Below, piece by piece: positions 1 to 7,749 of a DNA stretch of 64,000 bases. How positions within the stretch are numbered: the stretch's first letter is position 1; every line of letters begins with the position of its first letter. The notes beneath the pieces are model-generated. The model worked only from the letters and a program-made list of their open reading frames with translations, made no database searches and had not been told where the DNA came from. A program made the translations under genes and the position numbers. Origin of the DNA: Nostoc sp. ATCC 53789 (lineage in GTDB: Bacteria > Cyanobacteriota > Cyanobacteriia > Cyanobacteriales > Nostocaceae). The DNA lies in NCBI RefSeq assembly GCF_009873495.1, contig NZ_CP046703.1, positions 4,382,501 through 4,446,500 of the forward strand. The letters run 5' to 3'.

Positions 1-102
1 ATGTATAAAACCTTCACTGTCTAACGAATCAGCGTGATAGCTACCGAGTATTTTCGCATCTTCCCATTGTTGGCTTTTGGTTATATGGAGGATAGTATTC
101 AT
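1..102 (-). CDS. DUF952 family protein, 5' part only (cut by left edge)
   Basis: The reverse strand opens at an ATG at 102 and reads without stop to the window edge, giving 34 residues. The beginning MNTILHITKSQQWEDA and the end DSLDSEGFIH match the N-terminus of the small DUF952 family, whose members start with a TILHI strand followed by a conserved GFIH segment. The biochemical role of the family is not established. The gene lies 16 bases downstream of the KGK-family gene on the same strand, so the two are probably co-transcribed. Only the N-terminal third is present, so integrity cannot be judged. Confidence 0.7.
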   Translation of the reverse strand, partial: MNTILHITKSQQWEDAKILGSYHADSLDSEGFIH

Positions 103-118
103 GTTGCTTGTATTGATG

Positions 119-499
119 TTATTCTATCTTAATAGGTTCATCTGGATAAAATTCAAAACATACATTATTTGGTTGATGGCTATTAGGATATATAAATACC
201 AGAATTTCTAATTTGCCTTTCTGCCAACCTTTCCCATCGATTTTAAGAACCTGACAATCTTTGACAGCATTTAGTTTAATTTCACTAAAGGGTATGAACT
301 CATCTCTGGCAGAGATACTGCCAAACAAACTACCAATTAAATCATTATTAATTTTAGTTTTATATGTGCAAATTTCCTGCCGCCATTTACTCACAATTTC
401 TCGTATAACTAACTCTCTTAGTTTACTGACTTTAAAAGTATCTTTCTCCAAAGAAATGACATCATCTTCACACTCTAAAAGAATAAACTTATTTTTCAT
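119..499 (-). CDS. KGK-family protein (cyanobacterial, function unknown)
   Basis: 126 residues, ATG start. The C-terminal part holds the sequence GKGWQKGKLEI followed by a strand and an acidic end (FYPDEP), which fits the KGK family, a cyanobacterial family named after a Lys-Gly-Lys motif. No signal peptide, membrane segment or catalytic motif is visible. The family has no established function. The gene stands first in a probable two-gene unit with the DUF952 gene. About 220 bases with no recognisable feature separate it from the convergent-free upstream neighbour. Confidence 0.6.
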   Translation of the reverse strand: MKNKFILLECEDDVISLEKDTFKVSKLRELVIREIVSKWRQEICTYKTKINNDLIGSLFGSISARDEFIPFSEIKLNAVKDCQVLKIDGKGWQKGKLEILVFIYPNSHQPNNVCFEFYPDEPIKIE

Positions 500-718
500 A
501 TCATGCTTATGCTGTCAATTCAGATTCGTAGTAGTTGCTTTTTAGTTTATACTCAGCATCAGATTATAATGTAAATTTTTTGGTGCAACTCTAGTAGAAA
601 TACTGAATAGGAAACTAGGACAAATATTACGCGCTTTTTCTAAAAAATTCTTACTGGAAGTATCATACCTAGGCGCAAAGTCTTTTGACTATTCGCACTT
701 TTGCATGGGGTTATCATC

Positions 719-2233
719 TTATAAATTCAGAGGAATACAAACATCTGGCGCACACAAAGTAGTAAAATTCAGCGTTGTCACCTCAAAGGTATTCAAATCT
801 ACGCGACGAATAGAGTGGTTATTAGTATCAGCAATATATAGATATGAACCACTAGCAGTCAATCCCGAAGGTTCAAAAAAACGAGTATTCTTACCTTGTC
901 CATCTTGTAAACCAGCAATACCATCTCCCAAAATTGTTTGACAATTACCACTAGGACTAACTAATTTAATTTTGTGATTGTAGGTATCTGCTACCCATAT
1001 AAAATTCTGAGCAAATTCCACTCCTAAACAGTGTTGTAAACGGACATCTTCACCTTGTCCATCAACGTCACCAAAACCAAATAAACCCCCACTACCGCAA
1101 ACGGTTCGCACTTGATACGGTTCTACGATTCCAACACCACGAATTGAACTAACTTCACTGTCAGCGATATATAATTCTTTTCCATCGGTGCTAATACCAC
1201 TGGGTTGAGCAAAGGCAGATTCGGTAAGTGAACCATCAACGCAAGCTTCTGCACCAGTACCAGCATAAGTTTTAATCATGCTAGTTTCTAAATCCATTTC
1301 CCAGATTTGATGTGGCCCAGCCATTGCAATAAACAAGGTATTTCCCACCTTGACTAAATCCCAAGGGGAATTCAGCGCAGTTTCTAAACCAACACCGCCA
1401 TGAGGATGAATATTCCGGCTTTGTTCACCAGTTCCTGCGATCGCACTTACAACTTGACGCTTCAAGTCAACTCGCCGCAGGGTATGATTTTCTGTATCAG
1501 CAACATAAAGAATTTGATTTTCTGCATCATAAGCCATTCCCTGTGGTGCATAAAACTGCGCTTCGTTAAAAGCACCATCCGTTAAACCAGATTTTCCAGT
1601 ACCAATCAAATGCAGAATTTTGCCGTCGAAGCTACTCATAATCAGGCGATGATGTCCAGAATCAGCGATGAACAAACCCGCTTGGGTAGCTAAGACTTTA
1701 CCAGGAAAAGCTAGGGGAGTAATTAATGGCTGGCGCTGTTTTTCTAATATCAAACTAAGTTCTTGAAAATTAATCGTGCCTTTATCCTGGTGTTGCTGAA
1801 TTAACTTTTGAATTAATTCGTCTAAAGTGTCACGGTTTCCTTCTCCAGAAATCTGACCAATCACGTAACCTTCTGGATCAATAATTATTAATGTAGGCCA
1901 AGCACGTACAGCATATTCTTCCCAAAGTCGAAAATTGCTGTCAACTATAACTGGGTGTTCAACGTCGTAGCGCAGGATAGCTTGGCGAATATTTTCTGTT
2001 TCTTTTTCATTGTCAAATTTGGCAGAATGGACACCAATAATGGTAAGGCTATCTTTATATTTCTGTTCTAAATATTTCAGGTTTGGCAGAATATGCAGAC
2101 AATTTATACAGCAGTATGTCCAAAAATCTAAAATTATGACTCTACCCTTGAGTTGTTTAAGAGACAAAGGTTTGTCGGTATTCAGCCAAGAGTAATTTTG
2201 TGGTAATTCTGGCGCTCTAACACGGGGAAGCAT
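719..2233 (-). CDS. Thioredoxin-like domain plus NHL-repeat protein
   Basis: 504 residues. Residues about 1-150 form a TlpA/thioredoxin-like fold with the motif FWTYCCINCLH at the position of the CxxC active site (CCINC) and a later cis-Pro-like segment (AWPTLIII). Residues about 170-500 consist of NHL/beta-propeller repeats, recognisable from repeated IADSGHHR, VADTENHT and IADTNNHS blades. The layout matches the NHLRC2-type family: a redox domain fused to a propeller that probably binds partners. No signal peptide is visible, so a cytoplasmic location is inferred. Substrate unknown. The gene is divergent from glutaminase, with a short AT-rich repeat (cgtaattcgta) between them. Confidence 0.8.
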   Translation of the reverse strand: MLPRVRAPELPQNYSWLNTDKPLSLKQLKGRVIILDFWTYCCINCLHILPNLKYLEQKYKDSLTIIGVHSAKFDNEKETENIRQAILRYDVEHPVIVDSNFRLWEEYAVRAWPTLIIIDPEGYVIGQISGEGNRDTLDELIQKLIQQHQDKGTINFQELSLILEKQRQPLITPLAFPGKVLATQAGLFIADSGHHRLIMSSFDGKILHLIGTGKSGLTDGAFNEAQFYAPQGMAYDAENQILYVADTENHTLRRVDLKRQVVSAIAGTGEQSRNIHPHGGVGLETALNSPWDLVKVGNTLFIAMAGPHQIWEMDLETSMIKTYAGTGAEACVDGSLTESAFAQPSGISTDGKELYIADSEVSSIRGVGIVEPYQVRTVCGSGGLFGFGDVDGQGEDVRLQHCLGVEFAQNFIWVADTYNHKIKLVSPSGNCQTILGDGIAGLQDGQGKNTRFFEPSGLTASGSYLYIADTNNHSIRRVDLNTFEVTTLNFTTLCAPDVCIPLNL

Positions 2234-2294
2234 AGTAGTTCGTAATTCGTAATTCGTAGTTCGTAATTAATAATTGAATCTGGGTGTATCTGTT

Positions 2295-3209
2295 GTGAAA
2301 GGACTTGAAAAATTAACTACTACGGAGTTATCAGCTTGGATAGAACAAGCTAAAATTCAGGCTAAACAGGGACGAGTTATCGATCGCATTCCGCAATTAG
2401 CTTTAGCCGATCCTGGTTGGTTTGCAGTTCACGTCTGCTGTGAATCGGGGAAAAATATCAGCTTTGGGGATACAGGTTGTGTGTTCCCGCTAATGAGCGT
2501 TATTAAGACATTCTCTTTACTTTATCTGCTGGAACATTTTGGTGCAGAAACAGTTTTTGGCTGGGTTGGAGTTGAACCATCGGATGCACCCTTCAATTCT
2601 TTAGAACAATTAGTTAGCGATCGCGGCCGCCCCCGTAACCCGATGATTAATAGTGGGGCAATCACCCTTGCTGATAAGTTACCAGGAAAGGATGCTACCC
2701 AACGCACTCTCTTATTTTGCCAATGGCTTAACCAATTAGCAGGTTGCCAACTCAGTTTAGATGAAGTAATGCTGGCTTCAGTGCGATTAACCCGTTCAAC
2801 AGCCAATGAAGCGATCGCAAACTATCTTAGCGAAACAGGTTATTTAGAAAATCTTGAAATAGCACTTGACACTTATGAGCAAATATGTTGTATTTCTGGG
2901 CGAGTTGAAGATTTAGCTCTGTTAGGAAAACTTCTAGCTTGTGAAAGTGGGTTAGTGAAATCACAGAATCGCCGGATTGTCAATGCTGTGATGTTAACTT
3001 GTGGACTTTATGAAGCTTCTGCCGATTTTGCAGTGAGGATTGGTGTACCGATGAAATCAGGGATTGGTGGTGGACTTGCCGCAATAGTCCCAGGTGAGGG
3101 AGCGATCGCTTGCTACAGTCCTGGGTTGGATGATATAGGAAATCCTGTAGGTGCGATCGCATTTGTTGAGGCTTTAGCGCAAGATTTACAGTTGAGTGTC
3201 TTTGCTTGA
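2295..3209 (+). CDS. glsA: Glutaminase (GlsA type, serine-dependent)
   Basis: Hydrolyses L-glutamine to glutamate and ammonia. The sequence carries the SxxK-type motif of this beta-lactamase-like fold (LMSVIKTF), the NPMINSGAI segment, and a C-terminal KSGIGGG block, all typical of bacterial glutaminases of about 305 residues. The frame can begin at TTG 2274 or GTG 2295. I prefer GTG 2295 (304 residues, MKGLEKLTT...) because it matches the usual family length and neither start has a clear ribosome site. The last 24 bases overlap the end of the convergent lipoprotein gene. HIP1 octamers occur inside the gene. Confidence 0.85.
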   Translation: MKGLEKLTTTELSAWIEQAKIQAKQGRVIDRIPQLALADPGWFAVHVCCESGKNISFGDTGCVFPLMSVIKTFSLLYLLEHFGAETVFGWVGVEPSDAPFNSLEQLVSDRGRPRNPMINSGAITLADKLPGKDATQRTLLFCQWLNQLAGCQLSLDEVMLASVRLTRSTANEAIANYLSETGYLENLEIALDTYEQICCISGRVEDLALLGKLLACESGLVKSQNRRIVNAVMLTCGLYEASADFAVRIGVPMKSGIGGGLAAIVPGEGAIACYSPGLDDIGNPVGAIAFVEALAQDLQLSVFA

Positions 3210-4832
3210 TTCCGGTTTTTCTGCTTCGGGAGCGCTTATTTTAGGTAACGGCGTTGATTCAGGGGTTGGTATTACCTCTGGCTGTGGTTCTGCTACAGGA
3301 GACTCAATAATCTCTGGCAGTGCAGGTGGCAAATTAGGAGATGGCGCAACTGTTACTTCTGGAGTAGGTGTCTTGCTCGTTCGGCGCTTAAAATATCCGC
3401 TAAATCTAGATTTTGTTGGCTGAGGCACAACTTTTTCTGACGGTGTTGATTCAGGAGTTGGTGTTACCTCTGGCTGTGGTTCTGGTGTTGGCGTAATTAT
3501 TTCTGGTGCTGGAGACTCAATAATCTCTGGCAATGCAGGTGGCAAACTAGGAGATGGCTCAACTGTTACTTCTGGAGTAGGTGTCTTACCCGCCCGACGG
3601 TTAAAAAATCCGTCAACTTTAGGTTTAGTTGGCTGGGGCGCAACTTTTTCAGGTAGCGGCGTTGATTCTGGAGTCGGCGTTACCGTTGGCTGTGCTTCTG
3701 ATGGTGTCGGGGATAAGGTAGGAGATGGTACAACCGTTGGAACTTCCAATTTTGGTTCTTCTGGCTGTGTTTTAGATTCTTTCGGAGCTTCAGTTTCAGG
3801 AAGAGGCTGCTTTTCTAGCTTCGGTTGGATTTGAGGTGTTTTTTCAACAGAAGGCGTAGGTGTAAGTTTATAATTCGGGTCTACAATGCCACGTACCTCA
3901 TCTGCTGTGAGTTCTCCCCTCACAATTTTCGACAAAGTATCTTTACCCTTTGGCTGGAAGTCAATGACTCGCACTGTGGTATTGAAGACATTTTTGAGAG
4001 GATTTCCCTGATTATCGAGAAATTCTAGCTTTATCCAGTTTTTACCAGTTTGGAAGCCTTTAAGATAAACTGCCTGCCAGCGATCGAAAACAAAGCTTTC
4101 ACCATTAATTGTGACGCGGATGCGCCAATCACTAAATCCTTCGTTAGTGTTTTCCTTGTCAACGAGGTGCAGGGGAGCGTTAGTGAGATAAAAGTCTAGT
4201 AAGATTGGCTCTGCCCCGTAGCTACTTTGGGGACGGCTGTAAGTTAGCAGAGGTAATTTGGCATCTGGGTTGTTGTCGTCTGTTTTGGTAAAAACATGAA
4301 ATGTTGTCTGAGCATAAGCACCTTCATTCTTAAAGCTTTCATGCCAAGGACGAGAGGCAAAGACACGCAGGGTATGAGTACCTGGGGACAACTCTGGCAA
4401 AACCAAGGGTTGATTCAGGTCGTAAACAGGAATATAAGGTTGATTATCCAGAATTACGTGGAGATGTGGCCCCAGTTGTAATTGTTGGTCTTTAAATATT
4501 GGTAGATCCTTAACCTGAAAACTGGCTGTAACTTTATTAGCTTGGAAAACTTCATCAGGCCTTGGAGTCAGAATTGCGACTTGTGGCTGATAAACTTCCA
4601 AACTTGGACGCAGTGCTTGGATAACAGATGGTGGGGAAACTTCCGAAAATTGCTTTGAAATTTGAGAAATCTGTGGAGGGTTTTCTCTATAACCAGTAGA
4701 TACTTCCCGGCTATCGGCTTTCTCACCGCAACTGGTCAAGCTTAATACCAGCACCAATGTCATTATCCATCTGAGAATCGGGAACTTCTTAGGAAGGAGC
4801 TTCTCTAACACCCTTTTCTGCCACGAGTTCAT
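3186..4832 (-). CDS. Pro/Thr-rich putative lipoprotein with tandem internal repeat
   Basis: From the inner ATG at 4832 the protein has 548 residues. It starts with a basic stretch, a hydrophobic segment and a lipobox (LSLTSC-G), so lipid anchoring is inferred. An upstream ATG at 4892 would add 20 residues before the signal and is less likely. The N-terminal half (about residues 60-300) looks like a globular extracellular domain, with beta-rich segments such as PGTHTLRVFASRPWH. The C-terminal half is Pro/Thr/Glu-rich and contains two near-identical units, each with a GxFxRR element followed by KTPTPEVTV and LPPALPEIIESP. I do not recognise a function; cell-envelope structural or stretch-sensing roles would be guesses. 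Confidence 0.65.
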   Translation of the reverse strand: MNSWQKRVLEKLLPKKFPILRWIMTLVLVLSLTSCGEKADSREVSTGYRENPPQISQISKQFSEVSPPSVIQALRPSLEVYQPQVAILTPRPDEVFQANKVTASFQVKDLPIFKDQQLQLGPHLHVILDNQPYIPVYDLNQPLVLPELSPGTHTLRVFASRPWHESFKNEGAYAQTTFHVFTKTDDNNPDAKLPLLTYSRPQSSYGAEPILLDFYLTNAPLHLVDKENTNEGFSDWRIRVTINGESFVFDRWQAVYLKGFQTGKNWIKLEFLDNQGNPLKNVFNTTVRVIDFQPKGKDTLSKIVRGELTADEVRGIVDPNYKLTPTPSVEKTPQIQPKLEKQPLPETEAPKESKTQPEEPKLEVPTVVPSPTLSPTPSEAQPTVTPTPESTPLPEKVAPQPTKPKVDGFFNRRAGKTPTPEVTVEPSPSLPPALPEIIESPAPEIITPTPEPQPEVTPTPESTPSEKVVPQPTKSRFSGYFKRRTSKTPTPEVTVAPSPNLPPALPEIIESPVAEPQPEVIPTPESTPLPKISAPEAEKPESSKDTQL

Positions 4833-4982
4833 GCGTTGCACCCAGTGATAGTCTTCGACAATTGACAGATTATTTTCGCTCAAACTGTCCATCTGGCACT
4901 ATAGCCCAAAAGGTGAAATCTACCTCACATTCCCTAAGTTCTCCTATGTCTATTTCAGTAAATTTTAAAACAAGTCATACTT

Positions 4983-5000
4983 TTTACAGCTTTTTACTTA
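4983..5000 (+). promoter_or_regulatory. Possible HLR1-like (RpaB) motif upstream of psaA
   Basis: TTTACAGC-TT-TTTACTTA resembles the HLR1 element, two (G/T)TTACA-type octamers separated by two bases, which in other cyanobacteria binds the response regulator RpaB at photosystem I promoters. The second octamer deviates (TTTACT instead of TTTACA), and the site is about 370 bases upstream of the start codon. Weak candidate only. Confidence 0.25.
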
Positions 5001-5232
5001 CAACAATGGAAATATGACACAAATGTTCATGAGTAATAGCAGTAAAAGCTGGAATTCGAGTGTATACAGCAAAATCATAAAACTTACGAATTGTTATTCT
5101 TTGTAAATTAAAATGGTTAATCTATTGACTTTTAGACAAATAGTTTGAAGTTAAAAGGCAGATAAGACGGTAATTTCAGCAATTTTCCACCAAGTTTGAA
5201 TTATTGTTAAAATATCTCCAACAAAGTGCAGG

Positions 5233-5281
5233 TGAAGACTCTATAATTCAACGAGAAACAACTCTCCACATAGGGTCTTCA
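5233..5281 (+). promoter_or_regulatory. 12-bp stem-loop in the psaA leader
   Basis: TGAAGACTCTAT (5233-5244) pairs with ATAGGGTCTTCA (5270-5281) with a single T/G wobble across a 25-base loop. It ends 89 bases before the psaA start and would lie in the 5' untranslated region if transcription starts upstream. There is no T tract, so it is not a simple terminator. An mRNA stability or attenuation role is inference. Confidence 0.4.
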
Positions 5282-5370
5282 TCGCGGCTTCAGTAAAATT
5301 CTGAGTATGCGGTAATGGTTCACTTTGTGGTATTCATGATTCCTCATTCCTTATCAAGAGAGGAGGTCAA

Positions 5371-7629
5371 ATGACAATAAGTCCTCCGGAGCGAGAGGAA
5401 AAGAAGGCAAGAGTAATCGTCGATAACGATCCAGTTCCAACCTCATTCGAGAGATGGGCGCAACCTGGACACTTTGACAGATCCTTAGCCAGAGGTCCCA
5501 AAACCACCACATGGATTTGGAACCTGCACGCACTCGCCCATGATTTTGATACACATACAAGCGATTTAGAAGACATATCCCGCAAGATATTCTCAGCCCA
5601 CTTCGGCCACCTAGCCGTAGTGATGGTTTGGTTGAGCGGGATGATTTTCCACGGCGCGAAGTTTTCTAACTACGAAGCTTGGCTAAGTGACCCGTTGAAC
5701 GTTAAGCCTAGCGCTCAAGTCGTTTGGCCCATTGTTGGACAAGACATTTTAAACGGTGATGTTGGCGGTGGTTTCCACGGTATTCAAATCACCTCCGGTT
5801 TGTTCCAAGTATGGCGTGGTTGGGGGATTACAAACTCCTTCCAGCTTTATGTAACTGCGATCGGTGGCTTGGTATTAGCAGGCTTATTCTTATTTGCCGG
5901 CTGGTTCCACTACCACAAACGCGCTCCCAAACTGGAATGGTTCCAGAATGTGGAGTCGATGCTGAATCACCACTTGCAAGTATTGCTAGGTTGTGGTTCC
6001 TTGGGATGGGCAGGTCACTTAATCCACGTGTCCGCACCGACCAACAAGCTTTTGGATGCAGGTGTTGCTCTCAAAGACATCCCCTTGCCCCACGAGTTCA
6101 TCTTGAACAAAGACTTGTTGACCGAGTTGTATCCCAGCTTTGCTGCTGGTTTAGCACCTTTCTTCACCTTGAACTGGGGTCAGTATGCTGACTTCCTAAC
6201 CTTCAAGGGCGGTCTGAACCCAGTAACAGGCGGCTTGTGGATGACTGACATCGCTCATCACCACTTAGCGATCGCAGTTCTCTTTATCGTTGCTGGTCAT
6301 CAATACCGTACCAACTGGGGTATTGGTCACAGCATTAAAGAGATCCTAGAAAACCACAAAGGTCCTTTCACTGGTGAAGGTCACAAAGGTCTCTACGAAA
6401 ACCTGACCACATCTTGGCACGCTCAGTTGGCTACTAACCTGGCCTTCTTGGGTTCGCTGACCATCATCATCGCGCATCACATGTACGCGATGCCCCCCTA
6501 TCCATATTTGGCAACTGATTACGCTACACAGTTGTGCATATTCACTCACCATATTTGGATCGGTGGCTTCTTGATTGTTGGTGGAGCAGCTCACGCTGCG
6601 ATCTTCATGGTGCGGGATTACGATCCAGTTGTGAATCAAAACAACGTATTGGATCGGGTAATTCGTCACCGTGATGCGATTATTTCTCACCTGAACTGGG
6701 TATGTATTTTCTTAGGCTTCCATAGCTTTGGACTTTACATCCACAACGACACAATGCGTGCATTGGGTCGTCCTCAAGACTTGTTCTCTGATACAGGGAT
6801 TCAATTGCAGCCAGTATTTGCCCAGTGGATACAAAATATCCACGCCTTGGCTCCTGGTACAACTGCACCTAATGCCCTAGAACCAGTTAGCTATGTCTTT
6901 GGCGGCGGTATTTTGGCTGTTGGCGGTAAAGTGGCAGCTGCACCCATTGCTTTGGGCACAGCCGACTTCCTAATTCACCACATTCACGCTTTCACCATTC
7001 ACGTCACCGTCCTAATTCTGCTCAAAGGTGTGCTGTATGCCCGTAGCTCTCGTCTGATTCCAGACAAAGCAAACCTGGGCTTCCGCTTCCCCTGCGACGG
7101 GCCTGGTCGTGGCGGTACTTGCCAAGTGTCTGGTTGGGATCACGTATTCCTCGGACTATTCTGGATGTACAACTCCCTGTCTATTGTAATTTTCCACTTC
7201 AGTTGGAAGATGCAATCAGATGTTTGGGGAACCGTAGATGCAGATGGTACTGTGACTCACATCACTGGTGGCAACTTTGCCCAAAGTGCTATTACCATCA
7301 ACGGTTGGTTACGGGACTTCTTGTGGGCACAAGCTACACAAGTCATCAATTCCTATGGCAGCGCGCTATCTGCCTATGGTCTACTCTTCTTAGGCGCTCA
7401 CTTTGTCTGGGCATTCAGCTTGATGTTCCTGTTCAGTGGTCGCGGCTACTGGCAAGAACTGATTGAGTCCATTGTTTGGGCGCATAACAAACTGAAGGTA
7501 GCACCAGCAATTCAGCCTCGTGCTCTGAGTATTATTCAGGGTCGGGCTGTAGGGGTAGCTCACTACCTCTTGGGAGGAATTGCCACAACTTGGGCATTCT
7601 TCCATGCACACATCCTTTCAGTAGGGTAG
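5371..7629 (+). CDS. psaA: Photosystem I P700 chlorophyll a apoprotein A1 (PsaA)
   Basis: One of the two large thylakoid membrane subunits that form the photosystem I core heterodimer. It binds P700, the primary electron acceptors and, with PsaB, the 4Fe-4S cluster FX. The 752-residue length is standard. The FX-binding loop FPCDGPGRGGTC is intact, with cysteines at residues 575 and 584, and the many His-rich membrane helices of the family are visible (for example TDIAHHHLAIAVLFIVAGHQYR). The start is fixed by the ATG just after an aggagg-type ribosome site. psaB follows after 120 bases and the two are expected to be co-transcribed. Confidence 0.99.
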   Translation: MTISPPEREEKKARVIVDNDPVPTSFERWAQPGHFDRSLARGPKTTTWIWNLHALAHDFDTHTSDLEDISRKIFSAHFGHLAVVMVWLSGMIFHGAKFSNYEAWLSDPLNVKPSAQVVWPIVGQDILNGDVGGGFHGIQITSGLFQVWRGWGITNSFQLYVTAIGGLVLAGLFLFAGWFHYHKRAPKLEWFQNVESMLNHHLQVLLGCGSLGWAGHLIHVSAPTNKLLDAGVALKDIPLPHEFILNKDLLTELYPSFAAGLAPFFTLNWGQYADFLTFKGGLNPVTGGLWMTDIAHHHLAIAVLFIVAGHQYRTNWGIGHSIKEILENHKGPFTGEGHKGLYENLTTSWHAQLATNLAFLGSLTIIIAHHMYAMPPYPYLATDYATQLCIFTHHIWIGGFLIVGGAAHAAIFMVRDYDPVVNQNNVLDRVIRHRDAIISHLNWVCIFLGFHSFGLYIHNDTMRALGRPQDLFSDTGIQLQPVFAQWIQNIHALAPGTTAPNALEPVSYVFGGGILAVGGKVAAAPIALGTADFLIHHIHAFTIHVTVLILLKGVLYARSSRLIPDKANLGFRFPCDGPGRGGTCQVSGWDHVFLGLFWMYNSLSIVIFHFSWKMQSDVWGTVDADGTVTHITGGNFAQSAITINGWLRDFLWAQATQVINSYGSALSAYGLLFLGAHFVWAFSLMFLFSGRGYWQELIESIVWAHNKLKVAPAIQPRALSIIQGRAVGVAHYLLGGIATTWAFFHAHILSVG

Positions 7630-7641
7630 CAATCAGTTATT

Positions 7642-7702
7642 GAGTGCTGAGTACTGAGTGCTGAGTCAAAACTCAGAACTCAGGACTCAGAACTCAGGAC
7701 TC
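7642..7702. repeat. psaA-psaB spacer repeat hairpin
   Basis: Repeats of the form GAGTGCTGAGT (7642-7666) are followed after four bases by complementary ACTCAGGACTC-type repeats (7671-7702), so the transcript can fold into a long imperfect hairpin. The same repeat family recurs at 60398-60501 and, in modified form, at 43385-43455. It begins 13 bases after the psaA stop codon. Confidence 0.8.
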
Positions 7703-7749
7703 TAGACGCTGATATTTGATGGCTAAAGGTCAGAGGATTTATTAAACCT

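Larger units (their letters stand above)
4893..5370 (+). promoter_or_regulatory. psaA upstream and leader region
   Basis: This gene-free stretch of 478 bases between the divergent lipoprotein gene and psaA must hold the psaAB promoter and leader. It is AT-rich. It ends in a strong ribosome site (agaggaggtca) just before the psaA ATG. An HLR1-like pair of motifs and a 12-bp stem are listed separately. No ORF of credible coding character was found. Confidence 0.6.
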
